The notes beneath the pieces are model-generated. The model made no database searches and had not been told where the DNA came from. It was given only the letters and a program-made list of their open reading frames with translations. Below, piece after piece: positions 37,174 to 46,445 of a stretch of 64,000 bases of DNA. Origin of the DNA: Candidatus Poseidoniales archaeon (GTDB lineage Archaea; Thermoplasmatota; Poseidoniia; Poseidoniales; Thalassarchaeaceae). Within the stretch, counting starts at the first letter, position 1. Every line of letters begins with the position of its first letter. A program made the position numbers and the translations under genes. Location: assembly GCA_028283505.1 (NCBI GenBank), contig JAPOFX010000006.1:1-64000 (forward strand), given 5' to 3'.

Positions 37174-38892
37174 CTAAGTCCTTTCTCCGTAGGACAAGTA
37201 TCTGACCAATGACCCTAGAAGGATTCCAGAAACAGCTAGGCTTTCTTCATTGAATCTATCCATTCTATCAAGATACGTGTGATACTCGCTAGATCCGGAA
37301 CCATAGCATACCACGGCCCTGCCGTAATCTATACCATCATCTGGCCTATTATCAATTTCGTACACAAATGGTGCATGGTCCGAATTGTAAGGCATAGAAC
37401 TAGAGGGAAGCCTGTTCACGTTAACATTGTACTTCGATGACAATTCCGGATAGACTTTGGAGAATTCAGAATTTATACCTCTAAGAATTTCCACATCCTT
37501 TGCACTATTCCCATAAATTGTTAAACCACTATTTCTCTCTAAGTCGACATGGTTCATGTCCATGTTGATGTGTAATCGCAAACCCTCGGATAACATTCCT
37601 CGATACTTGTCAACCCATTCTTTTGACCCCCAGAGGCCTTCTTCTTCCCCTCCCCATGTGCAGAAGTAAATGGTGTATTCAGGGTCTCCTAGTTCGGATT
37701 GGAGAATTGAGAACTGCCTAGCCATTTCTTGCAGTGTAGCGACACCAGATGTGTCATCCACTGCACCAGCTCCATTGTATACCGTATCATGATGCGCCCC
37801 AATGACAATCACTGACTCAGATTTGCCCTCAATAATTCCACATGGGACATGAATAGTAGATATCGCCTGATTGTCGACATCGACCCTCATCTGTAATCTT
37901 CCGTCGCCACTAATGACATTCTCAGAAATAGCATTCCCAACACTCTTAGAGACCATTATGAAACCAAAAGAATCCGGAATGAAGTCAAATCTTGAGATGT
38001 CTATACCCTTGAAATAAGGGACACAATCATTCATTATCAATTCATCACAATTCACCTTGGTGTTAACCGTAATCATTGAATTCACGTCATTTGCCAACGC
38101 TCTTTCCAGTAAATCTGTGTTCCCGTCTGTCCCATCTTCTATCCAGATCATCGCAATCTTACTCGCCGCAGAGGCCCAATCAGAATCTTCACTTCCGTTT
38201 CCGAGATCGATAATTTCAGCATTATCTGAGTGGAAGATATCCACCGACCCGCTATAGCCTTGAATCACATAGTCCTCTCTGTGTGTGTATTGGATAATTT
38301 CACGATTCAAATCTGCTGCTGAGCACGGCGCGGGACCGCCAAATATTGAGCCTATGTCTCCAGGAATGCATATGGAGAGATCAGGCCCCTCGCCAATTTG
38401 GAAAATATTGACGTCAAATTCATCCATAGTGGATGGTATTCCCATTGAAGTAAAATTAGTCTTGATTGAGTTCGCAGTATTTTCCTCTTCGACAGTACCT
38501 GACATCCTGCCCTCCCACTCCGGGTGTCCCAAATCCACCAAGGTTTGGGCATAGTCCCTTGTCATAGCGTAATCGAACTCCAACAAAACATAGTCTGGCT
38601 CCCCTTTGAACAAATCCATTATTTCATCACTGTAGATAATGGCCCCTCCGGATCCCCCGACCAGCAATACAGATACAACAATCAATGTAGACAGTGGGAC
38701 ACTCCGAACCCTTCCCAAAAAGTCTATTTTCCCGTCCTCAGGTTTTTTTTCGATGATAACCGCATCAAAAACTGAGTTTTCGAGACGATCAATAAGCACG
38801 TCCTTTCTACCGGAAACCGGCATACTCCTTGTCCTTAAAGCCTCTTTCAGTTCAGGAACGGAATAGTCAGACCAAGGTTTCGGGTCTTCCAT
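37174..38892 (-). CDS. SAP domain - membrane helix - M28 metallopeptidase
   Basis: This 572-residue protein has a SAP helix-extension-helix motif at residues 7-40 (YSVPELKEALRTRSMPVSGR), a single membrane helix at about 66-86, and then a large extracytoplasmic part. An inserted PA-like region covers roughly 120-350. The M28 peptidase core has two-zinc ligands in GAHHDT (367-369), AVDDTSG (379-380), GGEEEGL (416-417), NMDMNHVD (about 445) and SDHAPF near 527. It probably trims peptides outside the cell. A cytoplasmic SAP module on a peptidase is unusual; the parts are clear, their combined role is not. Confidence 0.85.
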   Translation of the reverse strand: MEDPKPWSDYSVPELKEALRTRSMPVSGRKDVLIDRLENSVFDAVIIEKKPEDGKIDFLGRVRSVPLSTLIVVSVLLVGGSGGAIIYSDEIMDLFKGEPDYVLLEFDYAMTRDYAQTLVDLGHPEWEGRMSGTVEEENTANSIKTNFTSMGIPSTMDEFDVNIFQIGEGPDLSICIPGDIGSIFGGPAPCSAADLNREIIQYTHREDYVIQGYSGSVDIFHSDNAEIIDLGNGSEDSDWASAASKIAMIWIEDGTDGNTDLLERALANDVNSMITVNTKVNCDELIMNDCVPYFKGIDISRFDFIPDSFGFIMVSKSVGNAISENVISGDGRLQMRVDVDNQAISTIHVPCGIIEGKSESVIVIGAHHDTVYNGAGAVDDTSGVATLQEMARQFSILQSELGDPEYTIYFCTWGGEEEGLWGSKEWVDKYRGMLSEGLRLHINMDMNHVDLERNSGLTIYGNSAKDVEILRGINSEFSKVYPELSSKYNVNVNRLPSSSMPYNSDHAPFVYEIDNRPDDGIDYGRAVVCYGSGSSEYHTYLDRMDRFNEESLAVSGILLGSLVRYLSYGERT

Positions 38893-38952
38893 GGGGCTGT
38901 TGGATCATACTAATTATTGAACCCATTCGGAACTAGCTCGATTATTTGCGGA

Positions 38953-39531
38953 TTAACCTAGGGAAGCTTCGTCGCCGGTCCAACGTCTTCCAATGTTATG
39001 TTGGACTCCCATCTGGTCAAGAATTCGTGCGACCACGAAATCTACAAGATCTTCAATGCTCTCAGGCGAGTTGTAGAAACCCGGATTTGCAGGTAGAATA
39101 ACTACTCCCCAGGAGGACAATTTGGCCATTGCCTCAAGATGAGGTGTTGGAGCGGGAGTTTCTCTTGGGACCAATATCAGTTTCCTTCTCTCTTTTATAG
39201 CCACCAACGCACTTCGTGTGGACAGATTATCCGATATACCAGCACCTATTTTCCCAATCGTGGTACCGCTTGCGGGACATATAACATACGCGTCATACAA
39301 AGCTGATCCTGATGCAGGACGAGCGGCTAGATTCGCATTTTTATGCAAGGATACCCCAGGAATTTTAGCTAAGTCCTTTGAAGAAATTTCACACTCCAAT
39401 TTAAGGTTTATATCCCCAGCCTTACTTACGATTAGGTCTATCTCCCATCCAGCCTTACTCAACTCCTCTATCAGTCTAACTCCGTACCGGGCCCCTGACG
39501 CCCCCGTCACCGCCACTACCGCACTAGGCAT
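38953..39531 (-). CDS. ubiX: Flavin prenyltransferase UbiX
   Basis: This 192-residue enzyme makes the prenylated FMN cofactor of UbiD decarboxylases. Motifs: AVTGASGARYGVRL for FMN, the ICPASGTTIGKIGAGISDNL segment and LVPRETPAPTPHLEAM near the C-terminus. Length is typical. No ubiD gene is visible in the window, so the partner is elsewhere. The final segment DQMGVQHNIGRRW matches archaeal members. Confidence 0.92.
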   Translation of the reverse strand: MPSAVVAVTGASGARYGVRLIEELSKAGWEIDLIVSKAGDINLKLECEISSKDLAKIPGVSLHKNANLAARPASGSALYDAYVICPASGTTIGKIGAGISDNLSTRSALVAIKERRKLILVPRETPAPTPHLEAMAKLSSWGVVILPANPGFYNSPESIEDLVDFVVARILDQMGVQHNIGRRWTGDEASLG

Positions 39532-39567
39532 GATGCGACGCTGATGACCTTGCCCTTGAATAGTTGC

Positions 39568-40761
39568 CTAGAGCCCTAGGATGGAAATCAATGAATCTGA
39601 AAGGTATTCATACTCTTCTTCGCTATTGTACAACTGAGCTGAAATCCTGATATATTTACTGTTATGATTGGGCCACGAAATTACCGGAACCTGTATTCTG
39701 TAATCATCATAAAGTTGGTTATGTATTGGATCCCCATCAATCGGGATCGATACGATATCTTCGTTCCCGGGAAATTCAATAGATGACATGGAGGAAACCA
39801 TGTAATCGGGCGTGGGGGGAGTGACATCTAGGACTTCACACAACAAGTCCCTTCCGAAAATTGCCATCTTGTGGTTTCTTTCCATAACCCCTGTCCATCC
39901 TCCAGGGGCCATGGAACCCACATGCTCAATCGCATGTGGTATGCACAGCCACGGACTTGGGTCTCGAGTGCCAGTCCAATCGAATTCCAGCCTAAATTTT
40001 TCATTGGGCGCCAATTCACTTGAGTGGCCGTGTCCGATTACAAGTGGCTTTACCCCTTCCCTTTTGTCTTCCCTGATATGAAGGAATGCAGAGCCCTTTG
40101 GAGTACAAATCCATTTGTGACAGTTACCAGTTATATAGGAAGCATTCAGTTTATCCACATCCAAAGGAACAATTCCCGGGCCGTGTGCCGCGTCTACCAG
40201 AACATCAACTCCCGTTTCTTGGATCATTTCTACTAGCTTCTCAAATGGCATTCTAATTCCTGTGGGACTTGACACAGTATCAATCATCGCCAGAACTGTT
40301 TTTTCGCTAATAGCAGACATAATCGGGTTGATAATATCAGAATCGTCATCTATCATGAACGGAATCTTAACGACAACCGTCTTAGCTCCTGACCTTTTTG
40401 TTACAAAATCGATCGCATTTCTGCATGCTTGGTAAGCGTGATCTGGGACGATTATCTCATCTCCTTCCGATAGGTCAAGTGACCTAAGAATTGTATTGAC
40501 CCCCGTAGTAGCATTAGCGACGAATAACATGCCCTCAGGGTCGGCATTTAGGAATCTAGACAGCTCCAAAACAGAATCCTGCCACATCTCATTGCTTAGC
40601 CTCTCTACGAAGTGAACAGGATCACTTTCCATCACTCTTCTAATCCTGTCCTGTTCTTTCATAACCGAAACAGGGGTTGCGCCGAATGATCCATGGTTCA
40701 GAAAAACGGTCTTTCGATCCAAACTCCAATGATTGAACATCTCGCCTTTCTCGGGAATCAT
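39568..40761 (-). CDS. Class V aminotransferase (isopenicillin-N-epimerase/cysteine-desulfurase-like)
   Basis: This 397-residue PLP enzyme has NHGSFGATP at the N-terminus, the pyridine-binding VDAAHGPGIV and the PLP-Lys segment TGNCHKWICTPKGSAFL. It resembles isopenicillin N epimerase-like members rather than NifS/IscS, since no desulfurase active-site Cys loop is evident. Its start overlaps the lipB stop by ATGA, making it the last gene of the 2-oxoacid dehydrogenase unit. Substrate unknown; an amino-acid conversion linked to branched-chain metabolism is a possibility. Confidence 0.82.
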   Translation of the reverse strand: MIPEKGEMFNHWSLDRKTVFLNHGSFGATPVSVMKEQDRIRRVMESDPVHFVERLSNEMWQDSVLELSRFLNADPEGMLFVANATTGVNTILRSLDLSEGDEIIVPDHAYQACRNAIDFVTKRSGAKTVVVKIPFMIDDDSDIINPIMSAISEKTVLAMIDTVSSPTGIRMPFEKLVEMIQETGVDVLVDAAHGPGIVPLDVDKLNASYITGNCHKWICTPKGSAFLHIREDKREGVKPLVIGHGHSSELAPNEKFRLEFDWTGTRDPSPWLCIPHAIEHVGSMAPGGWTGVMERNHKMAIFGRDLLCEVLDVTPPTPDYMVSSMSSIEFPGNEDIVSIPIDGDPIHNQLYDDYRIQVPVISWPNHNSKYIRISAQLYNSEEEYEYLSDSLISILGL

Positions 40762-41426
40762 GATTCCTCCTCGCCAGGGTACTCTAAAACTGGTCTTCTT
40801 TTCAGAACAATTTCACATGTGGAAATAAACGCTTTCTGCATGCGTTGGGTATCTAAAGTCAAACCATCAAAGTCTTGTTTGTATCCAAGCTTATTCAGGC
40901 TGGTATGGACACCCTCTTCCAAGCCACATCCTGAAAGACCCTCGACCCTATCACCAGGTGTATCGACGTTAATTGACATTCCATGCCTGCTTACCCACTT
41001 GAGAAAAGACAGACCTATCGAGCAAACCTTGTATCCATCGACCCAAACTCCTTGCATAGCCTCATCTTTGTAGGAACTAATTCCACAATCCGCCAGGGCG
41101 GCAACCGCCCAATCCTCCAACGCTCCAGTTATCGCTCTAACGTTCTGCATGTCCCCTTCCCACTTGATGATCGGGTATACAACCAATTGGCCTGGCCCAT
41201 GCCAAGTAACTCCTCCTCCCCGATCCGTTTCGAACGTAGGATAGTCGTCTACTGAGGTCTTTTCTCTTTTGGCCTTGGGGCCCAGAGTAACGACCTCCTC
41301 ATGTTCGACAAAAATTAGTTTATCCGATATCTCTCCATCTATCCTTTTCCTTTGGAGCTCCTTCATCAAATCAAATACAGCCGAGTAATTCATAACCCCA
41401 AGATTGAGTATGTGAATTTCCTTCAA
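40758..41426 (-). CDS. lipB: Octanoyl-[carrier protein]-protein transferase
   Basis: This 222-residue enzyme transfers octanoyl groups to lipoyl domains. It has the family motifs RGGGVTWHGPGQLVVYPI, the catalytic Lys region GYKVCSIGLSF, HGMSINV and the nucleophile Cys in LSGCGLEEGV. The start is a TTG at 41426, preceded by GAGGTG. It lies between the dihydrolipoamide dehydrogenase and the aminotransferase, and works with LipA at the head of the same gene run. Confidence 0.92.
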   Translation of the reverse strand: MKEIHILNLGVMNYSAVFDLMKELQRKRIDGEISDKLIFVEHEEVVTLGPKAKREKTSVDDYPTFETDRGGGVTWHGPGQLVVYPIIKWEGDMQNVRAITGALEDWAVAALADCGISSYKDEAMQGVWVDGYKVCSIGLSFLKWVSRHGMSINVDTPGDRVEGLSGCGLEEGVHTSLNKLGYKQDFDGLTLDTQRMQKAFISTCEIVLKRRPVLEYPGEEES

Positions 41427-41435
41427 CGATACACC

Positions 41436-42872
41436 TCAAACAGAATGAATAGCGTGTCCAAGTGTTTTCAGAACACTCTCGTGGAATGCTTCTGTCATTG
41501 TCGGGTGGGCATGGACTGTTCCCGATATGTCCTCTAGCAGGGCGCCCATTTCTAACGCCAGTACAAATTCTCCATGCAACTCAGCAACATGGCTCCCTAC
41601 AGCTTGAATTCCCAGTATGACATTATCACTTCCTCTAGCAACGACTCTGATGAAGCCCCCAGTTTTCTCGGCCTCCAACGTAAGCGCCCTTCCATTGGCG
41701 GCAAGGGGGAATTTTCCTACTATTATCTCCTCCCCCCTCTCCCTTGCTTCATCGGGGCTCAGGCCGACAGACACGATCTCAGGCTCCGTGAAAACTATGG
41801 CCGGTATTGCAACTTTATCAAACTCCCTCGCCATGCCAGAGATTATCTCTGCGACCATCTCTCCTTGTGCACTTGCTTTGTGAGCGAGCATTGGCTCACC
41901 AGCTACATCTCCGATAGCGTAAACTCCTGGGACATTTGTTCTACATTGCCTGTCAGTCCTGATGAATCTTCCAGATTGATCCATTCTAACTCCCATTGTC
42001 TCTAGCCCCCAGTCTTTGGTATTTGGCCTCCTGCCAACCGTTACGAGAATCTTGTCGACCTTTAGTGTCTGAAGCTCACCTTCCTTCTCATAGGATAGCT
42101 CAACTTTCTTAGAGGCTCCTTTGCCCTTTATCTGTGCGCCTCTGGCCAAAGCTCCAGTATGTACAGCTACTCCATGCTTTTTCAGCCATAGCTCAAGTGG
42201 TCTTCTAAGCTCCTTATCAAAAATTTCCAATATACTATCCATTCCTTCGACTACGGTTACTTCCGATCCTAGTTTAGAAAGTGCGCAACCAAGCTCCAAT
42301 CCTATGTACCCCCCTCCGACTATGGCAACTTTGGAAGGAAGGGAATCTAGATCAAGAGCACCGGTTGATGATAGAATAAACTCCTCATCACATGGCATGA
42401 AAGGGAGGTCAATGTGAGAGGATCCAGTGGCTATAATGACATTTTCAGCTTCTATCTCAACATCTCCATCGTTGGAAGTAACAATGCATCTCTTGGGTCC
42501 AGTAAAATTTGCCCATCCTTTTACTAGTTCGACTCCTGAAGCTTTCAGTAAAGACTCCACACCCTTGTTAAGACGGTCAACGATGGAATCCTTCCAAGAA
42601 ACTAGTGATGCCATATTCAGCTGAGGCGAAGAGTCAATGGAGATTCCCATGTGTCCATCCTCTGAACTGTGCATGGAGATTGACTCAAACCTCTCTGCGG
42701 CATGTATCATCGCCTTACTGGGAATGCACCCTCTAATCAGACAGGTACCTCCAGCCTTGTCTCCTTCTACAACAATGGTGTCCAATCCCAATTGTCCAGA
42801 CCTAATCCCAGCAACATACCCGCCGGGACCAGCCCCTACTACCAATACCTGACATTTCCTAACTTCAGCCAT
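41436..42872 (-). CDS. lpdA: Dihydrolipoyl dehydrogenase (E3)
   Basis: This 478-residue flavoprotein reoxidises dihydrolipoyl groups using NAD. It shows the FAD site VVGAGPGGYVAG, the redox disulfide GGTCLIRGCIPSK (Cys 44 and 49), the NAD site VAIVGGGYIGLELG, a GVYAIGDVAG second FAD element and the C-terminal His-Glu dyad in HAHPTMTEAF. The ATG at 42872 is preferred over a TTG two codons earlier. It follows the E2 gene by a few bases in the complex order E1-alpha, E1-beta, E2, E3. Confidence 0.95.
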   Translation of the reverse strand: MAEVRKCQVLVVGAGPGGYVAGIRSGQLGLDTIVVEGDKAGGTCLIRGCIPSKAMIHAAERFESISMHSSEDGHMGISIDSSPQLNMASLVSWKDSIVDRLNKGVESLLKASGVELVKGWANFTGPKRCIVTSNDGDVEIEAENVIIATGSSHIDLPFMPCDEEFILSSTGALDLDSLPSKVAIVGGGYIGLELGCALSKLGSEVTVVEGMDSILEIFDKELRRPLELWLKKHGVAVHTGALARGAQIKGKGASKKVELSYEKEGELQTLKVDKILVTVGRRPNTKDWGLETMGVRMDQSGRFIRTDRQCRTNVPGVYAIGDVAGEPMLAHKASAQGEMVAEIISGMAREFDKVAIPAIVFTEPEIVSVGLSPDEARERGEEIIVGKFPLAANGRALTLEAEKTGGFIRVVARGSDNVILGIQAVGSHVAELHGEFVLALEMGALLEDISGTVHAHPTMTEAFHESVLKTLGHAIHSV

Positions 42873-42880
42873 ATTCAACC

Positions 42881-44170
42881 CTACATGAAAATCATTGCAG
42901 GATGCTCTAACATCCTTTTGAGGTGCTGTATCAACCTTGCCCCATCGGCACCATCAATTACTCGGTGGTCGAATGAGCTGGATAGATTCATGATTCTCCT
43001 TACCACAATCTGACCATTCTGGACAACGGGCTTTTCTCTGGCTTTGTGTACTCCCAGAATCGCCATTTCAGGATGGTTAATGATTGGCGTTGCACCAAGT
43101 CCGCCATCCTTGCCTAAGCTGGTTATTGTGAAGGTAGAACCTGTCAGGTCATCCAAACTTGAGGTACCTGCTCTGGCATCTCCTGAGACTCTAATTAAAT
43201 CACTAGCGGCCTGCCAGACATCCATAGCCTCAACATTCTTGACAACCGGGACGTAAAGTCCCCTATCAGTCTGCGTCGCTATGCCAATGTGTACGGCCTC
43301 ATGCCGATGAACGACTCCATCCCCATCATAAAAATGCCCATTACATTCTGGGTGCTCGGGCATTATCTTAGCCAGTGCCATCATTATGAACGGAAGGTAG
43401 GTTAGTTTGGGTTGATCTTCGGACCTACTAGAGTTAAGCACACGTCTCAGTGACTCTAGCTCAGTAACATCCACCTCTTCGAAATACGAGAAATGTGGTA
43501 TCGAGAAGGCACTCTTGACCATCTGTTCGGAAATTTTTCTCCTCAAACCCACAATCTTGACCTCGTTAACCCCGCTCCTTTTGATTGAATAAGCGGACGG
43601 AGGGGCTCCCATGACAGCTCCTCCGCCCGCCACGAACGCGTCAATGTCGGCATGTCTTATTCTACCAGCAGGACCACTTCCGCTGAGAGTACCGAGATTT
43701 ATTCCCGCCTCTCTTGCCCTCTTTCTCACTGCAGGACTAGCCAAAATGGGCCCCCCAGTACCCTTGGGAATAACCGGGGCAATTTGAGGAGCAGGAGTTA
43801 TTGTTTTTCTGGAGGGCTTCTCTAACTCTGGCTTTCTTTCTTCTTCCCTAGGAGGTGCTGTCTCCACTGGCGTGTCTTCCATTTCTACGGGCACGTCCTC
43901 AACTGTATTACCGGGAACGGTGCCCCCTTCTATTGTCTCAAACTCAATTAATACTGAGCCAACTGCAATCATGTCTCCAACTTCCCCGTTCAGGGACACT
44001 ACCGTTCCATCTGTTGGGGACGGTATGGTAACCGTGGCCTTGTCTGTCATGACGTCCACTACAGCGTCGTCCTCCGAGACAGTGTCTCCGACCGAAACAT
44101 GCCATGTGACTACCTCTCCCTCGACTACGCCTTCTCCAATATCGGGTAACTTGAATTCATAAATTGCCAT
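42881..44170 (-). CDS. Dihydrolipoamide acyltransferase (E2) of 2-oxoacid dehydrogenase
   Basis: This 429-residue core protein has one lipoyl domain (residues 1-80, lipoyl Lys 44 in MTDKATVTIPSP) and a Pro/Glu-rich linker (about 85-125). A peripheral-subunit-binding domain follows (about 140-175, LASPAVRKRAREAGINL), then the acyltransferase domain. The catalytic His 402 and Asp 406 lie in FDHRVIDGADG. It accepts acyl groups from E1 and hands them to CoA. With one lipoyl domain and BCKDH-type E1 neighbours, a branched-chain specificity is likely but not proven. Confidence 0.93.
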   Translation of the reverse strand: MAIYEFKLPDIGEGVVEGEVVTWHVSVGDTVSEDDAVVDVMTDKATVTIPSPTDGTVVSLNGEVGDMIAVGSVLIEFETIEGGTVPGNTVEDVPVEMEDTPVETAPPREEERKPELEKPSRKTITPAPQIAPVIPKGTGGPILASPAVRKRAREAGINLGTLSGSGPAGRIRHADIDAFVAGGGAVMGAPPSAYSIKRSGVNEVKIVGLRRKISEQMVKSAFSIPHFSYFEEVDVTELESLRRVLNSSRSEDQPKLTYLPFIMMALAKIMPEHPECNGHFYDGDGVVHRHEAVHIGIATQTDRGLYVPVVKNVEAMDVWQAASDLIRVSGDARAGTSSLDDLTGSTFTITSLGKDGGLGATPIINHPEMAILGVHKAREKPVVQNGQIVVRRIMNLSSSFDHRVIDGADGARLIQHLKRMLEHPAMIFM

Positions 44171-44171
44171 G

Positions 44172-45182
44172 TCAATTCTCCTGTGTCCTCACTATCGCTT
44201 CGATGACTCTGTCAGGTCCGGGCATATAATCCCATTCAGTTGTATGTGGGAACGGGGTATCCCAACCTGTAACCCTCTCAATAGGGGATTCCAGATTCCA
44301 GAAACACCTTTCTTGAATAGAAGCCGCCATTTCAGCCCCAAAACCACTTGTTTTAGGGGCTTCATGAACTATCACACACCTTCCCGTTTTGGTTACAGAT
44401 TTTACAACTGTTTCCACATCCCAGGGAACTAATGTTTGTAGATCGATTAAGTCACAAGAAACACCACTATCTTTTATTGCCTGTTCACAAACATGGACCA
44501 TTGCCCCCCATGATATGACTGTGCAACCATCGCCCTCAATAGCTAACCTTGCATCGCCAAGGGGGATCTTGTAGTGCGATTCTGGAACCTCGGCTTCTGG
44601 GTGGTCAGACCAGGTTGGTACATTGTGTGGGTCCCCGTAGAAAGGGCCTCTGTAGCATCTCTTAGGCTCGAAGAAGATTACAGGGTCGTTGTCCTCAATT
44701 GCGCTAATAAGTAGACCTTTGGCATTGTATGGTGTTGAGCAATAAACTACTTTCAGTCCTGGCGTATGAGTAAACTGTGACTCCGGAGATTGAGAATGGT
44801 GATGGCCACCTCTAATTCCTCCTCCCGCTGGGGTCCTGATGGTGACCGGGCACCAGAATTCTCCACCTGATCTATGTCTTATTTTCGCCATTTCATTCAC
44901 AATTTGATCATATGCAGGGAAAATATAATCCGCAAACTGAATCTCTATTACAGGCCTAAGCCCGTTGATGCCCATCCCAAAAGCTGTCGCGGCAATCCCT
45001 CCTTCCGATAGTGGGGAATCGAAAACCCTGTGTTTTCCGTGCCTTTCTTGGAGTCCATCAGACGTTCTGAAAACGCCACCAAAGTATCCGACGTCTTCAC
45101 CAAACATTATGACGTCCTTATCTCTAGAAAGCATGGTATCGATAGCACTATTCACGGCTTCCACCATATTCATGTTAGGCAT
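44172..45182 (-). CDS. 2-oxoacid dehydrogenase E1 component, beta subunit
   Basis: This 336-residue subunit completes the thiamine-diphosphate site of E1. Motifs: GEDVGYFGGVFRTSDGLQ, the SPLSEGGIAATAFGMGING segment and GGGIRGGHHHSQSPE. It resembles the branched-chain type by its HHSQSPE element. The ATG at 45182 is chosen because GGAGGG (45190-45195) lies 7 bases upstream and the start overlaps the E1-alpha stop as TAATG; an ATG five codons earlier is possible. Confidence 0.92.
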   Translation of the reverse strand: MPNMNMVEAVNSAIDTMLSRDKDVIMFGEDVGYFGGVFRTSDGLQERHGKHRVFDSPLSEGGIAATAFGMGINGLRPVIEIQFADYIFPAYDQIVNEMAKIRHRSGGEFWCPVTIRTPAGGGIRGGHHHSQSPESQFTHTPGLKVVYCSTPYNAKGLLISAIEDNDPVIFFEPKRCYRGPFYGDPHNVPTWSDHPEAEVPESHYKIPLGDARLAIEGDGCTVISWGAMVHVCEQAIKDSGVSCDLIDLQTLVPWDVETVVKSVTKTGRCVIVHEAPKTSGFGAEMAASIQERCFWNLESPIERVTGWDTPFPHTTEWDYMPGPDRVIEAIVRTQEN

Positions 45183-46423
45183 TACGAATCCCTCCATCTC
45201 TTCATTTCATCCCACTGTTCCATTAGGTGCCAAGGAGGCTCTTCGTACACTTCGGTAAATATTGCATCTGAAGAGGGGTAAGGTCCGTTAGCGAGGTCCC
45301 CAAACTTGACAGCCTCCTTGTATGCAGTCATGACCTCCGAATCTATCCTTTCAGAAAGTTCCTCATGCTGTTTGTCAGACCACTTTCCTATTTCTTTGAG
45401 ATGTTCGGATAAACGCGATATCGGATCGCCACCAGGCCAGTGATTGTGAATATCAGAGGGCCTGTACCTGGAGGGGTCGTCACTACTGCTGTGAGCCCCT
45501 GCTCGGTATGTGAGAACTTCAATATGAGTCGGGCCAAATCCCTTGGATGCTCGATCTCTGGCCCAAGAGGTAACTGAGTATAGAGCCAGGAAATCATTTC
45601 CGTCAACTCTGATACTGGGTATTCCGTATGGAATTCCTCTAACTGCAAAATTTCCATTTTTACTCGCAAAATTCTTGTGTGTCGAAATTGCCCATTGATT
45701 ATTGACAACATTGAGAATAACTGGGGCTTGGAATATACTTGCGAAATTCAATGCATAGTGGTAGTCTCCTTCAGCACTGGCACCATCCCCTATCCAAGTA
45801 ATTGTGACTTCATCCAACCCCTTGTAGTTCGACGCAAGGGCAACGCCAACTGCCTGACTGAACTGGGTTCCAACGGGACTGGAGACAGAGATGAAACGCC
45901 CCTCCTTGTACGTGTAGTGAACTGGCATCTGCCTGCCCTTGACATTGTCCATCTCGTTTCCTATGCAATGACAAATCATGCTGACCATGTCCCTGTTCCT
46001 GACAAATTGTGCGCCGGGCTGCCTGTAGGTCGGAAACAGCCAGTCCCGTTCTTCAAGGGCCATTGTTTGAGCGATAGCAACCGCTTCCTCTCCAAATGAA
46101 CGCATATAGAAAGAGAGCTTTCCAGTCCTCTGCATCTTCATCATTCTATCATCAAATATCCGAAGCCTCATCATATGCTCCAAGCCTTGAATTAGAACTT
46201 CAGGGTCTAGTTTCGGGTCCCAGTCGCCGGATGATTTGTTATCATCACCTAGTACTCGGACCAAACCCTCCGCCAAATCTACTGTCTCGGATGCTTCACA
46301 GTCGATTTCAGGCCTTCCAACATCGCCCGGAGACCAAGGCCATTCAACGAAATCAGCCTCATCTCCCGGCCTGTGCGGGGCATCAGGTACGTACAGTGGA
46401 TCCGCTCCCTGCTCTCCGCTCAT
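45182..46423 (-). CDS. 2-oxoacid dehydrogenase E1 component, alpha subunit (branched-chain type)
   Basis: This 413-residue thiamine-diphosphate enzyme decarboxylates 2-oxoacids and passes the acyl group to E2. The TPP fold motif is GDGASAEGDYHYALNFAS ending in NNQWAIST. BCKDH-type features are TGKLSFYMRSFGEEA, FPTYRQPG, GRQMPVHY, VSSPVGTQ and the loop AHSSSDDPSRYR. The ATG at 46423 has GGAGGG ten bases upstream; a longer frame reaches 46465 and overlaps lipA. The first 60 residues are acidic and extend beyond the bacterial core. Confidence 0.92.
   Translation of the reverse strand: MSGEQGADPLYVPDAPHRPGDEADFVEWPWSPGDVGRPEIDCEASETVDLAEGLVRVLGDDNKSSGDWDPKLDPEVLIQGLEHMMRLRIFDDRMMKMQRTGKLSFYMRSFGEEAVAIAQTMALEERDWLFPTYRQPGAQFVRNRDMVSMICHCIGNEMDNVKGRQMPVHYTYKEGRFISVSSPVGTQFSQAVGVALASNYKGLDEVTITWIGDGASAEGDYHYALNFASIFQAPVILNVVNNQWAISTHKNFASKNGNFAVRGIPYGIPSIRVDGNDFLALYSVTSWARDRASKGFGPTHIEVLTYRAGAHSSSDDPSRYRPSDIHNHWPGGDPISRLSEHLKEIGKWSDKQHEELSERIDSEVMTAYKEAVKFGDLANGPYPSSDAIFTEVYEEPPWHLMEQWDEMKRWRDS
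45190..45195 (-). promoter_or_regulatory. Ribosome binding site of E1-beta inside the E1-alpha gene
   Basis: GGAGGG on the minus strand, 7 bases before the ATG at 45182, supports the short E1-beta start and coupled translation of the two E1 subunits. Confidence 0.6.
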
Positions 46424-46445
46424 GATGCACACACCCTCCACTTGC

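Noticed and set aside
39568..40761. IscS/NifS cysteine desulfurase supplying sulfur to LipA
   Set aside because: The typical active-site Cys loop is not seen and the motifs resemble isopenicillin N epimerase-like enzymes instead.
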